The notes beneath the pieces are model-generated. The model had not been told where the DNA came from, ran no database searches, and saw only the letters and a list, made by a program, of their open reading frames with translations. A stretch of DNA of 64,000 nt, from the NCBI RefSeq assembly GCF_002209485.1, contig NZ_NJIX01000004.1, forward strand, positions 659,677-723,676, given 5' to 3'. The position numbers and the translations under genes are program-made. How positions within the stretch are numbered: the stretch's first letter is position 1; each line of letters opens with the position of its first letter. Below are positions 19,811 through 28,530 of the stretch, in pieces. Origin of the DNA: Achromobacter sp. HZ34. GTDB taxonomy: Bacteria > Pseudomonadota > Gammaproteobacteria > Burkholderiales > Burkholderiaceae_B.

Positions 19811-21144
19811 ACGGCAGTACCCTGACCCAGCGGGTCACCTGGGCATTGACAGGGCTGGTGGCGATCTTCGTATCCGCGCTGGTGGTGCTGGCCTATCTGA
19901 CCTTCGACCAGATGGAAGACGATCTGGTCAATGACATCCTGACCACCGAGGCCGAGCGCCAGATCGCGCATCTGCAGAACGGCACGGTAACCATGCCCGC
20001 GCATGGTCCGCTGGACCTGGGCAGCAATATGCGCGCATGGCTGCAGCAGCCGGGCGCGGTCAATCCCGATATCCCCGAGCCCATCCATAACCTGGATGCC
20101 GGCTTGCATCTGGTCGAACCCGGGGTGGAAACGTGGCATGTGGTGATCGCCAACCCGCCCCAGGGCAAATTCTTCGTCCTGTATGACGCCACCGACAACG
20201 AAGACCGGGTCTTCGACTTCGGTCTCATCGTGCTGGGCCTGGGCGTGATCAGCATCGTTGCGTCCTACGGCGTGGCGCGCAAGGTCGCGCAGCTGGCGGT
20301 CGGTCCGATGTTGGCGTTGACCGACCAGTTGGCCAAATGGGCGCCGGGGTCGCCAGACCTGGCGGTGGAGCGCAATGACGAGGCCGGCCGCCTGGTCGAG
20401 GCCTTCAATCGCGTGCAGAACCAGGTCGACCGTTCCCTGGCGCGCGAGCGGGAGTTCGCCGCCAACCTCAGCCACGAAGTGCGTACGCCGCTGGCGGCCA
20501 TCCGCAGCGACGGCGAATTGATGCTGCTGGGCCAGGTCAGCGATGACCAGCGCACGCGCCTGACCCGCGTGGTCAAGAACGTCGACAGCGTGGCGGCCGC
20601 GCTGGAAAGCGCCCGAGCCATGGCGCGCGACGAATTGCGCGCGCCGGAGCCGGTGGATCTGCGCGACTGCATGCAATCCGCCTGGCAGGGGCTGGAGGCC
20701 TACGCCGAACAGGCCGGCCTGCTGCTGGACGACCAGTTGGAGCCGGGCAATGCCCGTACGCTCGACCGCTATGCGCTGTTGACCGTGCTGCGCAACCTCA
20801 TCCGCAATGCCATCGAGCACGCCGCGCCGGCGCAGCTCACCGTCAGCGCGGTGGAGGGCGGCATCGTGCTGGGTGACAACGGCAAGGGGATACGCGCGGA
20901 AGACCTGCCTTTCGTGTTCGAGCGCTACTACAGCGTGCGCCTGCGTGACATGCGTAACGGCAATGGCAAGGCGAACGGCAACGGCGTTCGCGCGGCGGAG
21001 TCGCCCGAGGCCGCCGCGGCGCTGGAACGCGGGCTGGGGCTGGCCATCGCCAAGCGGGTGTGCGACATGCAGGCCTGGAGCCTGACCGTGCAGTCGGCTA
21101 CGGAAGGCGCCGACCGGGGAACCCGGTTCACTCTGCGGTTCTAG
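19807..21144 (+). CDS. Sensor histidine kinase
   Basis: This is the membrane partner of the preceding regulator: 445 residues with a first membrane helix near residues 10-32, a periplasmic sensor of about 100 residues, a second helix near 138-158, a HAMP-like linker and the kinase core. The phosphorylated His223 is in NLSHEVRTPLAA. The N box (NLIRNAIEHA) and G box (GDNGKGI) are clear. An Asn/Gly-rich insert lies between the G box and the last ATP-binding segment. The ligand is unknown, though the operon suggests a metabolite of the dehydrogenase. Confidence 0.92.
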   Translation: MNGSTLTQRVTWALTGLVAIFVSALVVLAYLTFDQMEDDLVNDILTTEAERQIAHLQNGTVTMPAHGPLDLGSNMRAWLQQPGAVNPDIPEPIHNLDAGLHLVEPGVETWHVVIANPPQGKFFVLYDATDNEDRVFDFGLIVLGLGVISIVASYGVARKVAQLAVGPMLALTDQLAKWAPGSPDLAVERNDEAGRLVEAFNRVQNQVDRSLAREREFAANLSHEVRTPLAAIRSDGELMLLGQVSDDQRTRLTRVVKNVDSVAAALESARAMARDELRAPEPVDLRDCMQSAWQGLEAYAEQAGLLLDDQLEPGNARTLDRYALLTVLRNLIRNAIEHAAPAQLTVSAVEGGIVLGDNGKGIRAEDLPFVFERYYSVRLRDMRNGNGKANGNGVRAAESPEAAAALERGLGLAIAKRVCDMQAWSLTVQSATEGADRGTRFTLRF

Positions 21145-21289
21145 GGCATGGGGGCGGTGCAGGCCGCCGTGCGGGGGGGCCGGAGCGGACGCTTCGGCCT
21201 GATCCCTTCCATGCCTCCGTCCGGGCGGATTTGACGAATATTCAACTAGTTACGGGTTAGCTTGCAATGTTATTTGCGCAGGTGAACCC

Positions 21290-22078
21290 ATGGCTACTTC
21301 CGACCCCACCTACTGGTCGGCGGCTGAGCGCCGCGAGACCTATCTGATCGGCCAGGTGTTCTCCGTGACCCTGCTGCTGGTCTTCTGTGCGCAAGCGGTC
21401 AATCTGTGGGGCCTGGACCTGATCGTGGCGCGCTGGTTCTACGACGCCCAGGCGCACCAGTTTCCCTATCGCGCCTCGCGTGCCCTGGAGATACTCGGCC
21501 ACCGGCTGGTGCTGGTGGTGCCCGTGGGCGTGGCGATGGTGGCGGCGGGCGCCGCCGTGGCCAGCCGCTGGCTGCCGGCACTGCGGCCGTGGCGGGGGAT
21601 GCTGTGGGCCACGGCCCTGACCTGTGCGCTGGGGCAGGTGGTCATTTCGCATCTCAAGCATTACACCGCGCTGCCACGGCCCTACGACCTGAGCATGTTC
21701 GGCGGCTATGCGTCGTATCCCCAGCACTTCTGGGCTGCCAGCCGGCGCGAAGCCGGCGGCGCCTTGCCCAGTGGGCATGCGGGTGCGGGCTACGCCTTGC
21801 TGTCGCTGTACTTCGCCGGCTGGGCGGCGGGGCGCTCCTTGTGGCGTTGGGCCGGCCTGGCCATCGGCATCGTGGCGGGCGTCGGCTTTTCGCTGGTGCG
21901 TATCGCCCAGGGCGCCCACTTCCTCAGCCAGACCCTGTGGTCCGCCGCCATCATGTGGCTGCTGGCCAGCCTGTTGTTCTACCGGCTGCTGGTTCAGCCC
22001 AAGAGCAGGCCGGGCAGCCATAAAGAAAAAGCCGGCACGTATGTGACCAGGGCCAACGCCGCCAACAGCGCGCCGTAG
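21290..22078 (+). CDS. PAP2-superfamily membrane phosphatase
   Basis: PAP2 enzymes remove phosphate from lipids such as undecaprenyl pyrophosphate or lipid A. The 262-residue product has about five membrane helices and the three active-site blocks KHYTALPRP, PSGHAG and RIAQGAHFLSQT. An AGGTG ribosome site precedes ATG 21290. Its last 28 codons run antisense over the end of the convergent TRAP permease gene (85-base overlap), giving a hydrophilic tail (KSRPGSHKEKAGTY) outside the fold. The substrate is not predictable. Confidence 0.88.
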   Translation: MATSDPTYWSAAERRETYLIGQVFSVTLLLVFCAQAVNLWGLDLIVARWFYDAQAHQFPYRASRALEILGHRLVLVVPVGVAMVAAGAAVASRWLPALRPWRGMLWATALTCALGQVVISHLKHYTALPRPYDLSMFGGYASYPQHFWAASRREAGGALPSGHAGAGYALLSLYFAGWAAGRSLWRWAGLAIGIVAGVGFSLVRIAQGAHFLSQTLWSAAIMWLLASLLFYRLLVQPKSRPGSHKEKAGTYVTRANAANSAP

Positions 22079-23277
22079 AAAGGCCAGATCGTCCGCATCA
22101 CCGTTCCCACGGACACCTGGCCGATGGCGCAGCCCACGAACTGGGTGGTGCCTACGGGCGGTGTGTTCAGGCCCAGGGCGCAGTTCAGCAGCATGACCAT
22201 GCCGAACTGCACCGGCCCCATGCCGTACTGCATGCAGATGGGCAGGAAGATGGGCGTGCAGATGAGGATGGTCGCCGCCATGTCCAGGAAAGTGCCCAGC
22301 AGGAACAGCACGATATTGACCATCAAAAAGATGGCCCACGGACTGGTGGAGATGGACGCCAGCAGGACGCCGGTCTTTTCGGCCACGCCATAGAAGCTGA
22401 TCAGATAGCCGAACGTGGCCGAGATGCCGATCAGCAGCAACACCACGCCCGTCGTCTTGACCGCCTTGGCGGCGGCCCGCACGAACTGGTCGAAGCTCAG
22501 CGAGCGATAGACGAACAGGGTCAGGGCCAGGGCATAGAGCACCGCCACCGCCGCCGATTCCGTGGCGGTGAATACGCCGCTGAGGATGCCGGCGATGATC
22601 AGCACCACCACGAACAGGCCCGGCAGGGCGGCGACCAGCGAACGCAGCACCATGTGCCAGCCGGGAAAGGTGCCGGCGGGATAGCCGCGCTTGCGTGCCA
22701 CGAAATAGGCGGCGGCCAGATTGCACAGCGTCAGGATCACGGCGGGCACCACGCCCGCGGCGATCAACGCGGCGATGGAAACCTTGCCGCCCGCGGCCAG
22801 CGTGTAGATGATGATGTTGTGGCTGGTCGGCATCAGCGCGCCGACCAAGGCCGCATGGGTGGTGACGTTGACGGCGTAATCGGCGTGATAGCCCTCGCGT
22901 TTCATCATCGGGATCATCACCGATCCCATCGCCGACACGTCGGCCACGGGCGAACCGGAGACGCCGCCGAACAGCGTGCAGGCCACCACATTGGACATGC
23001 CCAGGCCGCCGCGTACGTGGCCCACCAGCGACTTGGCGAACGCCACGATGCGGTCGGCGATGCCGCCGTACAGCATCAGCTCGCCGGTGAAGATGAAAAA
23101 GGGAATGGCCAGGAAGGAAAAGGCGTTCATGCCCGAGGTCATCTGCTGGAAGGCCACCGCGATGGGCAGGTCTTCGTACATGATGGCCGAGATGGACGCC
23201 AGGCCGATGGCGAAGGCCACCGGCACGCCGATGACCAGGAAGCCCATGAAGGCGACGGAAAGCAGAGTCAGTGCCAT
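21994..23277 (-). CDS. dctM: TRAP transporter large permease (DctM)
   Basis: DctM is the 12-helix sodium-driven channel subunit of tripartite periplasmic transporters. The 427-residue product is hydrophobic throughout, with GLGMSNVVACTLFGGVSGS and AALVGALMPTSHN matching the family. Its ATG overlaps the end of the small permease gene by ten bases. With dctQ, dctP and the uronate dehydrogenase gene it forms a minus-strand cluster, so a hexuronate is the likely substrate (inference). Confidence 0.94.
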   Translation of the reverse strand: MALTLLSVAFMGFLVIGVPVAFAIGLASISAIMYEDLPIAVAFQQMTSGMNAFSFLAIPFFIFTGELMLYGGIADRIVAFAKSLVGHVRGGLGMSNVVACTLFGGVSGSPVADVSAMGSVMIPMMKREGYHADYAVNVTTHAALVGALMPTSHNIIIYTLAAGGKVSIAALIAAGVVPAVILTLCNLAAAYFVARKRGYPAGTFPGWHMVLRSLVAALPGLFVVVLIIAGILSGVFTATESAAVAVLYALALTLFVYRSLSFDQFVRAAAKAVKTTGVVLLLIGISATFGYLISFYGVAEKTGVLLASISTSPWAIFLMVNIVLFLLGTFLDMAATILICTPIFLPICMQYGMGPVQFGMVMLLNCALGLNTPPVGTTQFVGCAIGQVSVGTVMRTIWPFYGALLAALALVTYVPAFSLWLPGLLLG

Positions 23278-23825
23278 GCGGGGACCACCTTTTGATGCCG
23301 CAGCAGCGCCACGATGTGTTCAAGGGAGAAGATGGCGATCAGTCCGCCCGACAGCATGGACGGCACGTATTTCCAGCCTTCCGAGATGCCCAGGTTGGGC
23401 ATCGTGTAGTCGAGCACGGCGTCGGCGAGGACGCCGCAATACCAGGCCATGAGCAGGCCGAACAGCAGCACCAGCAGGTGGATGAGGATCTGCAGGCGGC
23501 GTTTGTTGGCCGGTGACAGGGCTTCGATCAACGATTCGAAGCCGATGTGGCCGGCGTCGCGCACACCGACGGCCGCGCCCAGCATGGTGACGTAGAGCAC
23601 CAGCAGCATGGCGATGCTTTCCGCCCAGGTGGGCGTGCTGTTAAGGACGTGACGGCCGAAGATTTGCAGCGCGACGGCGGCGATCAGGCACACCAGCCCG
23701 GCGACGCTTACCCACATGCAGATGCGCGCCAGCAGGGCGCAAGCACGGGAGAACACGTCGAGCGGGCCGGCCGCGGCCGGGGCGCCCACGGGGGGCGCGG
23801 CGCTTTCCTGGAAACTGGCAGGCAT
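23268..23825 (-). CDS. dctQ: TRAP transporter small permease (DctQ)
   Basis: This is the four-helix small membrane subunit that pairs with DctM. The 185-residue product has helices near residues 30-50, 65-85, 105-125 and 150-170 and the family segment FGRHVLNSTPTWAESIAMLL. The start at 23825 (MPASFQESAA) is preferred to a longer reading because the extension is poorly conserved-looking. It overlaps dctM by ten bases. Confidence 0.92.
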   Translation of the reverse strand: MPASFQESAAPPVGAPAAAGPLDVFSRACALLARICMWVSVAGLVCLIAAVALQIFGRHVLNSTPTWAESIAMLLVLYVTMLGAAVGVRDAGHIGFESLIEALSPANKRRLQILIHLLVLLFGLLMAWYCGVLADAVLDYTMPNLGISEGWKYVPSMLSGGLIAIFSLEHIVALLRHQKVVPAWH

Positions 23826-23909
23826 GATGGGACGCCTCTGGCTAGGTTGGGCGAGGGTCGTGGCGCGGCCCGGGAGCGGCGCCACGGGAAGGCAGGCAGG
23901 GCAGGGCTG

Positions 23910-24926
23910 CTACTGCGTGTCCTGGATACGCTTGACCAGGTCCTTCATCTCGGGCGTGGTGACGAAGCGGTCATAGACCGGTTTCATCGCGGCCTGGAAG
24001 GAAGCCTTGTCCACCTCCACGATCTGCGCACCGCCCTTGACCACGATGTCGCGCGACTTCGCTTCACGCTCGTCCCACAGCTTGCGCATATAGGGCACCG
24101 AATCGCGCGCGGCCTCGCGCACGATCTTCTGCTCGTCGGGCGACAGCTTGTCCCACTGGCGCTTGGAGAACAGCAGGATCTCCGGCGTCATGCTGTGCTC
24201 GTCCTGCGAATAGAACTTGGCCACCTCGAAGTGATGGGCGCTTTCGTAGCTGGGGATGTTGTTCTCGGCCGCGTCCACCAGGCCGGTCTTCAGCGAGGTG
24301 TAGACCTCTCCCATCGACATGGGAGTGGCATTGGCGCCCATGGCTTCGACCATGGCCACCGACAGGTCGGATTGCTGTACGCGTATCTTCAGGCCCTTGG
24401 CGTCGGCCAGCGTGCGCACGGGCTTGTTGCGGGTATACATGGAGCGCGAGCCGCTGTCGTACCAGGCCAGGCCGACGAAGCCGGCTTTCTCGCAGGACGT
24501 CAGCAGTTGCTCGCCGATGGGGCCGTCGAGGACGGCATGCAGATGTTCCTTGGAACGGAAGAGAAACGGCAGGGCCGGCACGCGCGTGTTCGCACAAATG
24601 TTGTGCATGGCGGCGCTGCTGACGCGCGCCATGGTCAGCGCGCCCAGCTTGACCTGTTCGATGGTGTCGTTTTCCGAGCCCAAGGCACCGCCGGAGAAGA
24701 TGCGGATGGTCAGCTTGCCGTTGGACCGTTCCTTGATCTGGTCGGCCATATGCTTGACCGCCATCACGGTCGGGTAGTCGTCGGTGAAGATGTCAGCGGT
24801 GCGGAATTCCGCCGCGTTCGCGCTGCCGGGGATGACGGCGGCGGCGAGGGCGGCGGCACTGGCGGTGGCCAGGACAGCGGACAGGAACAGGCGGGCGCGG
24901 GAGCGCCGGGGAGCGATGTGCAACAT
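23910..24926 (-). CDS. dctP: TRAP transporter periplasmic solute-binding protein (DctP)
   Basis: DctP captures the substrate in the periplasm and hands it to DctQM. The 338-residue precursor has a signal peptide ([17 protein letters not shown], cleavage around ANA-AEF). Its family motif [20 protein letters not shown] contains the Arg that binds the substrate carboxylate. A GGAGGT site eight bases upstream sets the start at 24926. Linkage to uronate dehydrogenase suggests it binds glucuronate or galacturonate. Confidence 0.93.
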   Translation of the reverse strand: MLHIAPRRSRARLFLSAVLATASAAALAAAVIPGSANAAEFRTADIFTDDYPTVMAVKHMADQIKERSNGKLTIRIFSGGALGSENDTIEQVKLGALTMARVSSAAMHNICANTRVPALPFLFRSKEHLHAVLDGPIGEQLLTSCEKAGFVGLAWYDSGSRSMYTRNKPVRTLADAKGLKIRVQQSDLSVAMVEAMGANATPMSMGEVYTSLKTGLVDAAENNIPSYESAHHFEVAKFYSQDEHSMTPEILLFSKRQWDKLSPDEQKIVREAARDSVPYMRKLWDEREAKSRDIVVKGGAQIVEVDKASFQAAMKPVYDRFVTTPEMKDLVKRIQDTQ

Positions 24927-25094
24927 GTCTACCTCCAGTCTGGCCCGCACTGGCGGCGGGCTCGTATTCATCCGCGACCGGGCTGGACGCCCGTTGCGGA
25001 TGTCTTCTCTGCAAGGTTGCCCCCTGTCGTCCCGGATGGGTACGCAGACCGCGTTGCCGCGCGGCATGGAGCTGTTGTTGTGTTGCGTGTGAAA

Positions 25095-25940
25095 CTATTT
25101 CTTGCGGTCGCTGTCTTCGAACGGGCCCGCCTTGACGAAAGCGCCTCCCTGGTACCGTGCCGCCGGATCATCGGCCGCCAGCGGGGCTTGCGCTTCCGCC
25201 TTGGCGCGGAAAGGTTCGGAATTGTCCTTGGGCGCGAAACCCAGATGGGCGGCGCGCGAGTTGTCCCACCAGCTTTCCTTGTTGGCGGACGCACCATAGA
25301 CGATGGTGTGGCCGACGTGCGGCGTGAACAACGCCTGCGCGATCAGCTGGGTAAGGTCGTCATAGCTGAGCCAGGTGATCAGCATGCGCCGGTCTTTCGC
25401 TTCCGGAAAGGACGAGCCGATGCGCAGGCACACGGTCTCGATGCCGTAACGGTCGTAGTAGAAGCGGGACAGGTTTTCGCCGAAGGCCTTGCTGATGCCG
25501 TAATAGCCGTCGGGCCGCACCGGCACGTCGGCGTCGATGACCTGGCCCTGGCGGTAGAAACCGATCACATGATTCGAGCTGGCGAAGACGATGCGCTTGA
25601 CGCCATGGCGGCGCGCGGCCTCGTAGACGTTGTAGACCCCCTGGATGTTGGCCGGCAGGATTTCCTCGAACGGCCGCTCCACGGAAACGCCGCCCATGTG
25701 CACGATGGCGTCGACGCCTTGGACCAGGGCGTCCACCGCCTGCGGGTCCGCCAGGTCACAGGTGATGATCTCTTCACCGGGCCCAGCGGCTTCCAGTTGG
25801 CTGATGTCCGACAGCCTGAGGGTGTCCGTATAGGGTTTGAGGCGGGTTCGCAGGACTTTGCCCAGGTTGCCGCCCGCACCGGTCAGCAACAGGCGCGCGC
25901 AGTGCTGCGCGGGGGAGGAAGCTACAGCCGTAGGAGTCAC
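25095..25940 (-). CDS. udh: NAD-dependent uronate dehydrogenase
   Basis: Udh oxidises galacturonate and glucuronate to the aldaro-lactones, the first step of oxidative hexuronate catabolism. The 281-residue product matches my recollection of the Pseudomonas syringae enzyme throughout: LLLTGAGGNLGKVLR, ITCDLAD, FASSNHVIGFY, YYGISKAFGE (catalytic Tyr/Lys) and TWLSYDDLTQLI. It starts with GTG. It is first in a minus-strand cluster with the TRAP genes and is divergent from a GntR regulator. Later steps (lactone isomerase, dehydratase) are not in the window. Confidence 0.92.
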   Translation of the reverse strand: MTPTAVASSPAQHCARLLLTGAGGNLGKVLRTRLKPYTDTLRLSDISQLEAAGPGEEIITCDLADPQAVDALVQGVDAIVHMGGVSVERPFEEILPANIQGVYNVYEAARRHGVKRIVFASSNHVIGFYRQGQVIDADVPVRPDGYYGISKAFGENLSRFYYDRYGIETVCLRIGSSFPEAKDRRMLITWLSYDDLTQLIAQALFTPHVGHTIVYGASANKESWWDNSRAAHLGFAPKDNSEPFRAKAEAQAPLAADDPAARYQGGAFVKAGPFEDSDRKK

Positions 25941-26106
25941 GGGTTCTGTCTCGGTAGCGTTGGCCGCGGCGATGTGGGTTTACACCGTGCGCGTGGGGGT
26001 GTGCAATGTGGGCAGTGCAGTTCTTATATGTCATCGTACAACGCCAGCCCAGTATAATTAGCGCTTCAAAAAGCCGTCAAGCGCACCGCGACCGGGAAAA
26101 TCCCTG
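25941..26106. promoter_or_regulatory. Divergent udh/gntR control region
   Basis: A perfect TATAAT at 26053-26058 is the likely -10 of the regulator gene. Upstream, TGTCATCGTACA (26029-26040) is an imperfect TGT...ACA dyad of the kind bound by FadR-type regulators. The udh promoter should lie in the same 166 bases on the other strand. Confidence 0.5.
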
Positions 26107-26841
26107 ATGACCAATAATATAGAAGCCGCCGTGCCCGCGCGTCGCCGACCTCGTAGCCTTGCGCAGGAACTGGTGGACAGCTTGTCCGCCCAGATCCACA
26201 GCGGCGAGATCGTGCCGGGGGCGAAACTGCCTACCGAGTCCGAGATCATGCGCGCCTTCGGTGTCAGCCGCACGGTGGTGCGCGAAGCCCTGTCGCGCCT
26301 GCAGGCGTCGGGCATGGTCGAAACCCACCATGGGGTGGGGACGTACGCCTTGAAGCCCAACAGCATGGCGGACTTCCGCGTGGATCCGGCGGATATCGCC
26401 ACGGTGCGCGACATCGTCGTCATCCTGGAATTGCGCATCTGCCTGGAAAGCGAAGCCGCCGGCCTGGCCGCGGCGCGCCGCACGGATGAACAGCTGGCGC
26501 ATATGCGCGAGGCGCTGGACCAGTTCCGCGCCGCGCTGGTGCCGGGGGGCGATACCGTCACGCCCGACTTCCGCTTTCACCTGCTGGTGGCCGAAGCCAC
26601 CCAGAACAAGTATTTCGCCGACCTCATGTCGCATCTGGGCGCGGCCATCATTCCGCGCACCCGTATCAATTCCGCCAAGCTGGCGGATGAGGACCGCATG
26701 GTCTACCTGGCGCGGGTGAACCTGGAACACGAGGATATCTATGAGGCGATCCGCCGCCAGGATGCCGAATCGGCCCGTGCCGCCATGCGCACTCACCTGA
26801 GCAACAGCCGCGAACGCCTGCGCCGCGCGCAGGAACGTTGA
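26107..26841 (+). CDS. GntR/FadR-family transcriptional regulator
   Basis: The 244-residue product has an N-terminal winged helix (PTESEIMRAFGVSRTVVREALSRL, about residues 40-63, HGVGTY wing) and a C-terminal FCD ligand domain with FHLLVAEATQNKYF and HEDIYEAIRRQDAESARAAM. The metal-binding Asp/His positions of FCD domains are present. Its position opposite udh-dctPQM makes it the probable hexuronate-responsive repressor of that cluster. A GGGAAA site precedes ATG 26107. Confidence 0.92.
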   Translation: MTNNIEAAVPARRRPRSLAQELVDSLSAQIHSGEIVPGAKLPTESEIMRAFGVSRTVVREALSRLQASGMVETHHGVGTYALKPNSMADFRVDPADIATVRDIVVILELRICLESEAAGLAAARRTDEQLAHMREALDQFRAALVPGGDTVTPDFRFHLLVAEATQNKYFADLMSHLGAAIIPRTRINSAKLADEDRMVYLARVNLEHEDIYEAIRRQDAESARAAMRTHLSNSRERLRRAQER

Positions 26842-26926
26842 AAGGTACGGAGAACGCGCGTGTCGTGCGCCGTTACTCGGCGGCACTACTGGCGAAGCCC
26901 GAGGCAGACCTTGCCCGCAATCATCG

Positions 26927-26962
26927 ATGGCGACCGATACCGGTCGCCATTGCGCTTTTATT
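26927..26962 (+). terminator. Intrinsic terminator after the GntR gene
   Basis: A 10-bp perfect stem (ATGGCGACCG, loop ATAC, CGGTCGCCAT) is followed by TGCGCTTTTATT. It ends the regulator transcript and lies next to the stop codon of convergent fahA. Confidence 0.75.
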
Positions 26963-28394
26963 GCCAGTCCGCCGGTAACACGCGGCCGCGGGCGCTGCCG
27001 AAGCCGATGCGGCGGCGGCCGGCCGCGGTGCAGAAGGCCGATAGGCGGATCTCATCGCCATCCTGCAGGAAGGTGCGCGTTTCGCCCCAGGGCAGCGTCA
27101 GCGGCGCCTTGCCGCCCGCGGCCAGCTCAAGCAGGGATCCCGCCTCTTCCGGACGCGGACCGGACAAGGTGCCGGTGCCCATCAGGTCGCCCGCCTGCAG
27201 GTTGCAGCCGTTGACCGTGTGGTGCGTCACCAACTGCGCCACCGTCCAATAGGCATCGCGGAAATTGCTGCGTGACAGCGTCGCGGCCGGATGGCCGGCC
27301 TGGCGCGATCGTTCCGTGCTGATGTCCACCTGCAACTGTACGTCGAAGGCGCCGGCCGCGGCGTTGGCGTCCGAGGCCAGGTAAGGCAGCGGCGCCGGAT
27401 CGCCCGCCGGGCGGCGCAGCGGCGCGCGAAAGGGCGCCAGCGCTTCCAGGGTGACGATCCACGGCGACAGGGTGCTGGCGAAGCTCTTGCCCAGGAAGGG
27501 TCCAAGGGGCTGGTATTCCCAGGCCTGGATGTCGCGCGCCGACCAATCGTTTAGCAGGCCCAGGCCGAACACGTGGCCTTCGGCATTCGCCAGGGCGATG
27601 CGCTGGCCCTGGGCATTGCCCTGGCCGATGTAGATCGCCATTTCCAGTTCGTAGTCCAGGCGCTGGCTGGGGCCGAAGGCGGGCGGCGCGCCCTCCCGCG
27701 GCGGCCGGGTCTGGCCGACCGGCCGGCGGAAAGCGGGCTCCACGCCCAGGCTGGACGCGCGTCCGTGGTAGCCAATGGGTACCCATTTGTAGTTGGGCAG
27801 CAGGGGCTGGTCGGGGCGGAACTGCAGGCCTACCGCCGTCGCGTGATGCAGGGAAATATAGAAGTCGGTGTAGTCGCCGATGTGCGCAGGCGGCGCATGC
27901 TGCGCGCCTGCCATCGGGCGCAAGGCGGCTTCCAATGCCCTGCGGATCGCTTGCCTGGCGGGCGGCGTCGCGCCCGATGGAGAGCCGCCTGGCCGGCCAC
28001 CTGCCTGCGCGTCACCTGCCTGCGCGGCGCGCGGCTGCGTTGCATCCGCCTGGCTCTCTCCATCCTGTTCCCGCAGGCCGCGGGACAGCGCCAGGCGCAG
28101 CGCGTGCCAGTGCTCCGCGCCCAAGGCCATCAGGCCATTGAGCCGGCCCGCGTGCGCGGGCGCCGCGCAGGCGGCCAGCGCTTGCGCGGCCAGGCCGTCG
28201 AAAGGCGCCGCCGCCGCCAATGCGCCCAAGTCCAGGATGCGATCGCCGATCGCGACGCCGGCCCGCCACGGTTCGGCGTCGTCATGGCGGAACGTGCCAT
28301 AAGGCAGGTTCTGCAGCGGGAAGTCGCAGTCGGCGTCGTTGGCGCTGGCGATCCAGCTACGAAGATTCGGGTCGTGGGTTTCGTTCAGCTGCAT
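26958..28394 (-). CDS. fahA: Fumarylacetoacetase
   Basis: The enzyme hydrolyses fumarylacetoacetate to fumarate and acetoacetate, the last step of tyrosine/homogentisate degradation. The metal and catalytic motifs are DYTDFYISLHHA, YELEMAIYIG and NDWSARDIQAWEY. At 478 residues it is longer than typical, mainly because of an Ala/Gly/Gln/Pro-rich insert of about 40 residues (near residues 110-150) encoded partly by a 15-bp tandem repeat. It follows hmgA on the same strand after 136 bases, consistent with an operon. Confidence 0.94.
   Translation of the reverse strand: MQLNETHDPNLRSWIASANDADCDFPLQNLPYGTFRHDDAEPWRAGVAIGDRILDLGALAAAAPFDGLAAQALAACAAPAHAGRLNGLMALGAEHWHALRLALSRGLREQDGESQADATQPRAAQAGDAQAGGRPGGSPSGATPPARQAIRRALEAALRPMAGAQHAPPAHIGDYTDFYISLHHATAVGLQFRPDQPLLPNYKWVPIGYHGRASSLGVEPAFRRPVGQTRPPREGAPPAFGPSQRLDYELEMAIYIGQGNAQGQRIALANAEGHVFGLGLLNDWSARDIQAWEYQPLGPFLGKSFASTLSPWIVTLEALAPFRAPLRRPAGDPAPLPYLASDANAAAGAFDVQLQVDISTERSRQAGHPAATLSRSNFRDAYWTVAQLVTHHTVNGCNLQAGDLMGTGTLSGPRPEEAGSLLELAAGGKAPLTLPWGETRTFLQDGDEIRLSAFCTAAGRRRIGFGSARGRVLPADWQ
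27998..28027 (-). repeat. 15-bp tandem repeat inside fahA
   Basis: CACCTGCCTGCGCGT is followed directly by CACCTGCCTGCGCGG. Being a multiple of three, the duplication keeps the frame and gives the repeated residues AQAGDAQAGG in the low-complexity insert of the enzyme. Confidence 0.85.
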
Positions 28395-28530
28395 GGCAAT
28401 CGTGGTGGCGGTGGATGGCGTGTTCTGATGGAAGCGGGGCGGGCGACGCCTGCATGGCGTCAACCTGCGCCGAAAAGCATTGGGGCAGTGGGACGGGGCC
28501 CTGTTGCTGTCGGGCCGCGGCTGATTTTCT

